Source of the DNA: Lithodes maja
Taxonomy: Eukaryota > Arthropoda > Malacostraca > Decapoda > Lithodidae
DNA: 64,000 bases
Direction of reading: 5' to 3'
Assembly (NCBI GenBank): GCA_037953745.1
Contig: JBAKBP010007914.1
Span: 1-64,000 of the forward strand
The notes under the pieces are model-generated. The model was not told the origin of the DNA, did not search any database, and saw only the letters and a list, made by a program, of their open reading frames with translations. Both the position numbers and the translations under genes were made by a program. Positions 62,601 through 64,000 of this stretch are shown here, piece after piece. How positions within the stretch are numbered: the stretch's first letter is position 1; every line of letters starts with the position of its first letter.

Positions 62601-63549
62601 CTCTTTAGACTGAGATTCACTGTCCCACTGAACTGAAGCAGTTACTTTTACGAGCCAATGAGCAGCTTTACGAAGTTTGGCTCGGCTTTTTACCCTACCA
62701 GCCACGGGGCGAGCAAGACGTCTCTCTACAACACCTCTCCACAAAGCCAGGTGGGAGATTTGCTTTTAAATTTGATATTAAGCGTGTTTTAGCGATTATG
62801 TTGGGATTGTTCTTATGATTCGCGGTAACATTACCATTTATTAAGAATGACCTTGGGGATACCAGAGTTTACTATTAATTATGCTTAACCCAGTTCTTAG
62901 ATATGTGTGTGCACTCTTGAGGTGCGAATTTGAATATCAGCAATAAGAAATAAAGAATGTTTGGGATTTACATTATTAGAATAGACCATTAGTGTATAAT
63001 GTATAATTCGAGAGCCGCATTGGTACCACTGAAGATTACTTTCGTGGCGTTATTAGAAACCATTTATTAGGGACAAAGGGAATGCGTGGACTCGCCATAA
63101 CTTTCTCACTATAATCCGTATGGAGGTTTTGAGTTATCAACGTCATTAAAAACTCCGATAGCACCGAAAATATTCAGTCCCGCGCATGATCTTGCCAAAA
63201 TAAGCATAGTCAAGTCTCTCTTACCCTCGCGAGGTTAAGTTAAGTTATGGTAAATGACAAAACATGCGAGTTAGGTTAGTTTGCGGGGGTGTAGGAGCGG
63301 CAGCCACCACTTTGGACACTAAGTTATGTAGGTTAGGGCAAGATTAGGCAAATCCTCCAATCGTAACATGATGAACAATAAACAAACACATTCCTTGAAA
63401 AGGGAACACACACACAAGAGGTAAATATAGCTACGAAAGGAATCTATAGTGATGCAGTTAAGAGATGCTATGATGTAGGTGTTCGCCTGTGTACCTGAGG
63501 AGGAATTTACACAACTGCACACAAGACATCAAACACATAATATAACATA
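62601..63549. other. No gene recognised; telomere-like words at 63230-63345
   Basis: Unique-looking DNA. GAGGTTAAGTTAAGTTATGG, GAGTTAGGTTAG and GTAGGTTAGGGC are scattered over about 110 bp but form no array and no inverted arms. Confidence 0.4.
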
Positions 63550-63890
63550 CCCCTCTTGTTCGGTCAACACTGGAGTACTGTATGTGCTGCAGTCTGGGAC
63601 CCATACACACAATCATTTACACACTTGAAGTAATTAACACAAAGGCAGCCAGATTTATTACACACAAACCCCTGGCATCACAATATATATTAAACAACAA
63701 ATAAACATGGATACTATTTACACAAGGAGACTCGAACGCAGACTCACTCTAATGTACACAATCACAAACTATCACATAACATAATCTCTCACAAAATATT
63801 ATTAGTAACCCTACCAGGGTTAAGTACCATGAGCCCTACAATAGACACATTCAAAAACAGAACAAACGAACATTTTATTATTTTGCATTT
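63550..63890 (+). pseudogene. CR1/L2-type retrotransposon, C-terminal fragment
   Basis: In broken frames the translation gives LVRSTLEYCM, VWDPYTQ, KAARFI, then QINMDTIYTRRLERRLTLMY and TIDTFKNRTN. These are the conserved landmarks of the region behind the reverse transcriptase core in CR1/L2-related elements. Multiple frameshifts. It appears to differ from the CR1-like family elsewhere in the window. Confidence 0.65.
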
Positions 63891-64000
63891 TACCTCCTAT
63901 TATAGCACACAAACAACAGATACTTAATTGTTTCATTCAACTGTTCTCATCCTATATCCTTGCCTCCCCCCTTCCCCACCTTGTTATCCTTACGTGTGTG

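Noticed and set aside
63230..63345. Third foldback element with telomere-like core
   Set aside because: GTTAGG-like words are present but scattered, and there are no inverted tandem arms.

Overview
This window looks like intergenic DNA from an arthropod nuclear genome, most likely a decapod crustacean. I could not support any host protein-coding gene. Three things point that way: very long, clean dinucleotide tracts (TA, GA, GT) every few kilobases; short tracts of the arthropod telomere word TTAGG/CCTAA; and CR1-like and RNase H-bearing non-LTR retrotransposons together with TTAA-, TA- and 8-bp-target MITEs. Species assignment is inference. Nothing bacterial or viral was seen.

Layout. 1-3.9 kb: unique-looking DNA with TTAA MITEs. 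3.9-8.9 kb: a 36-bp minisatellite organised into ~1.62-kb higher-order repeats, each carrying one copy of an hAT-type MITE. 9-15 kb: nested palindromic MITEs, including a foldback element with a telomere-like core. 15.7-19 kb: a non-autonomous Helitron and a 35-bp minisatellite. 19.1-29.9 kb: three non-LTR retrotransposons on the minus strand: an I-group-like element with a 3.4-kb open frame, an apparently intact two-ORF CR1-like element, and a second 5'-truncated I-group-like element. 30-39 kb: a retroposon with an (AAC)n tail, tRNA-derived SINEs, many ~370-bp TTAA MITEs, and a second foldback element with telomere-like core. 39.7-45.2 kb: a second CR1-like element on the plus strand, preceded by five 147-bp monomers. 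45-64 kb: more SINEs, a 358-bp palindrome with three CRE sites, 41-bp, 63-bp, 36-bp and 25-bp minisatellites, decayed Jockey-like and CR1-like fragments, and a cluster of small inverted-repeat elements.

How the parts work together. The CR1-like elements encode ORF1 (a Cys-rich motif plus an SGNH-esterase-like domain) and ORF2 (endonuclease plus reverse transcriptase). In both copies ORF2 lies in the -1 frame, has no AUG upstream of its first endonuclease motif, and overlaps an in-frame A AAA AAC heptamer in the last codons of ORF1. This suggests that ORF2 is made by programmed -1 frameshifting, and it is the best candidate here for an undescribed mechanism. The second candidate is a pair of foldback elements with unrelated 14-16-bp arm repeats but the same plan: a tandem arm, a GTTAG-rich core and an inverted arm. 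The rest is a layered record of insertions, in several places with clear target duplications or an identifiable empty site.
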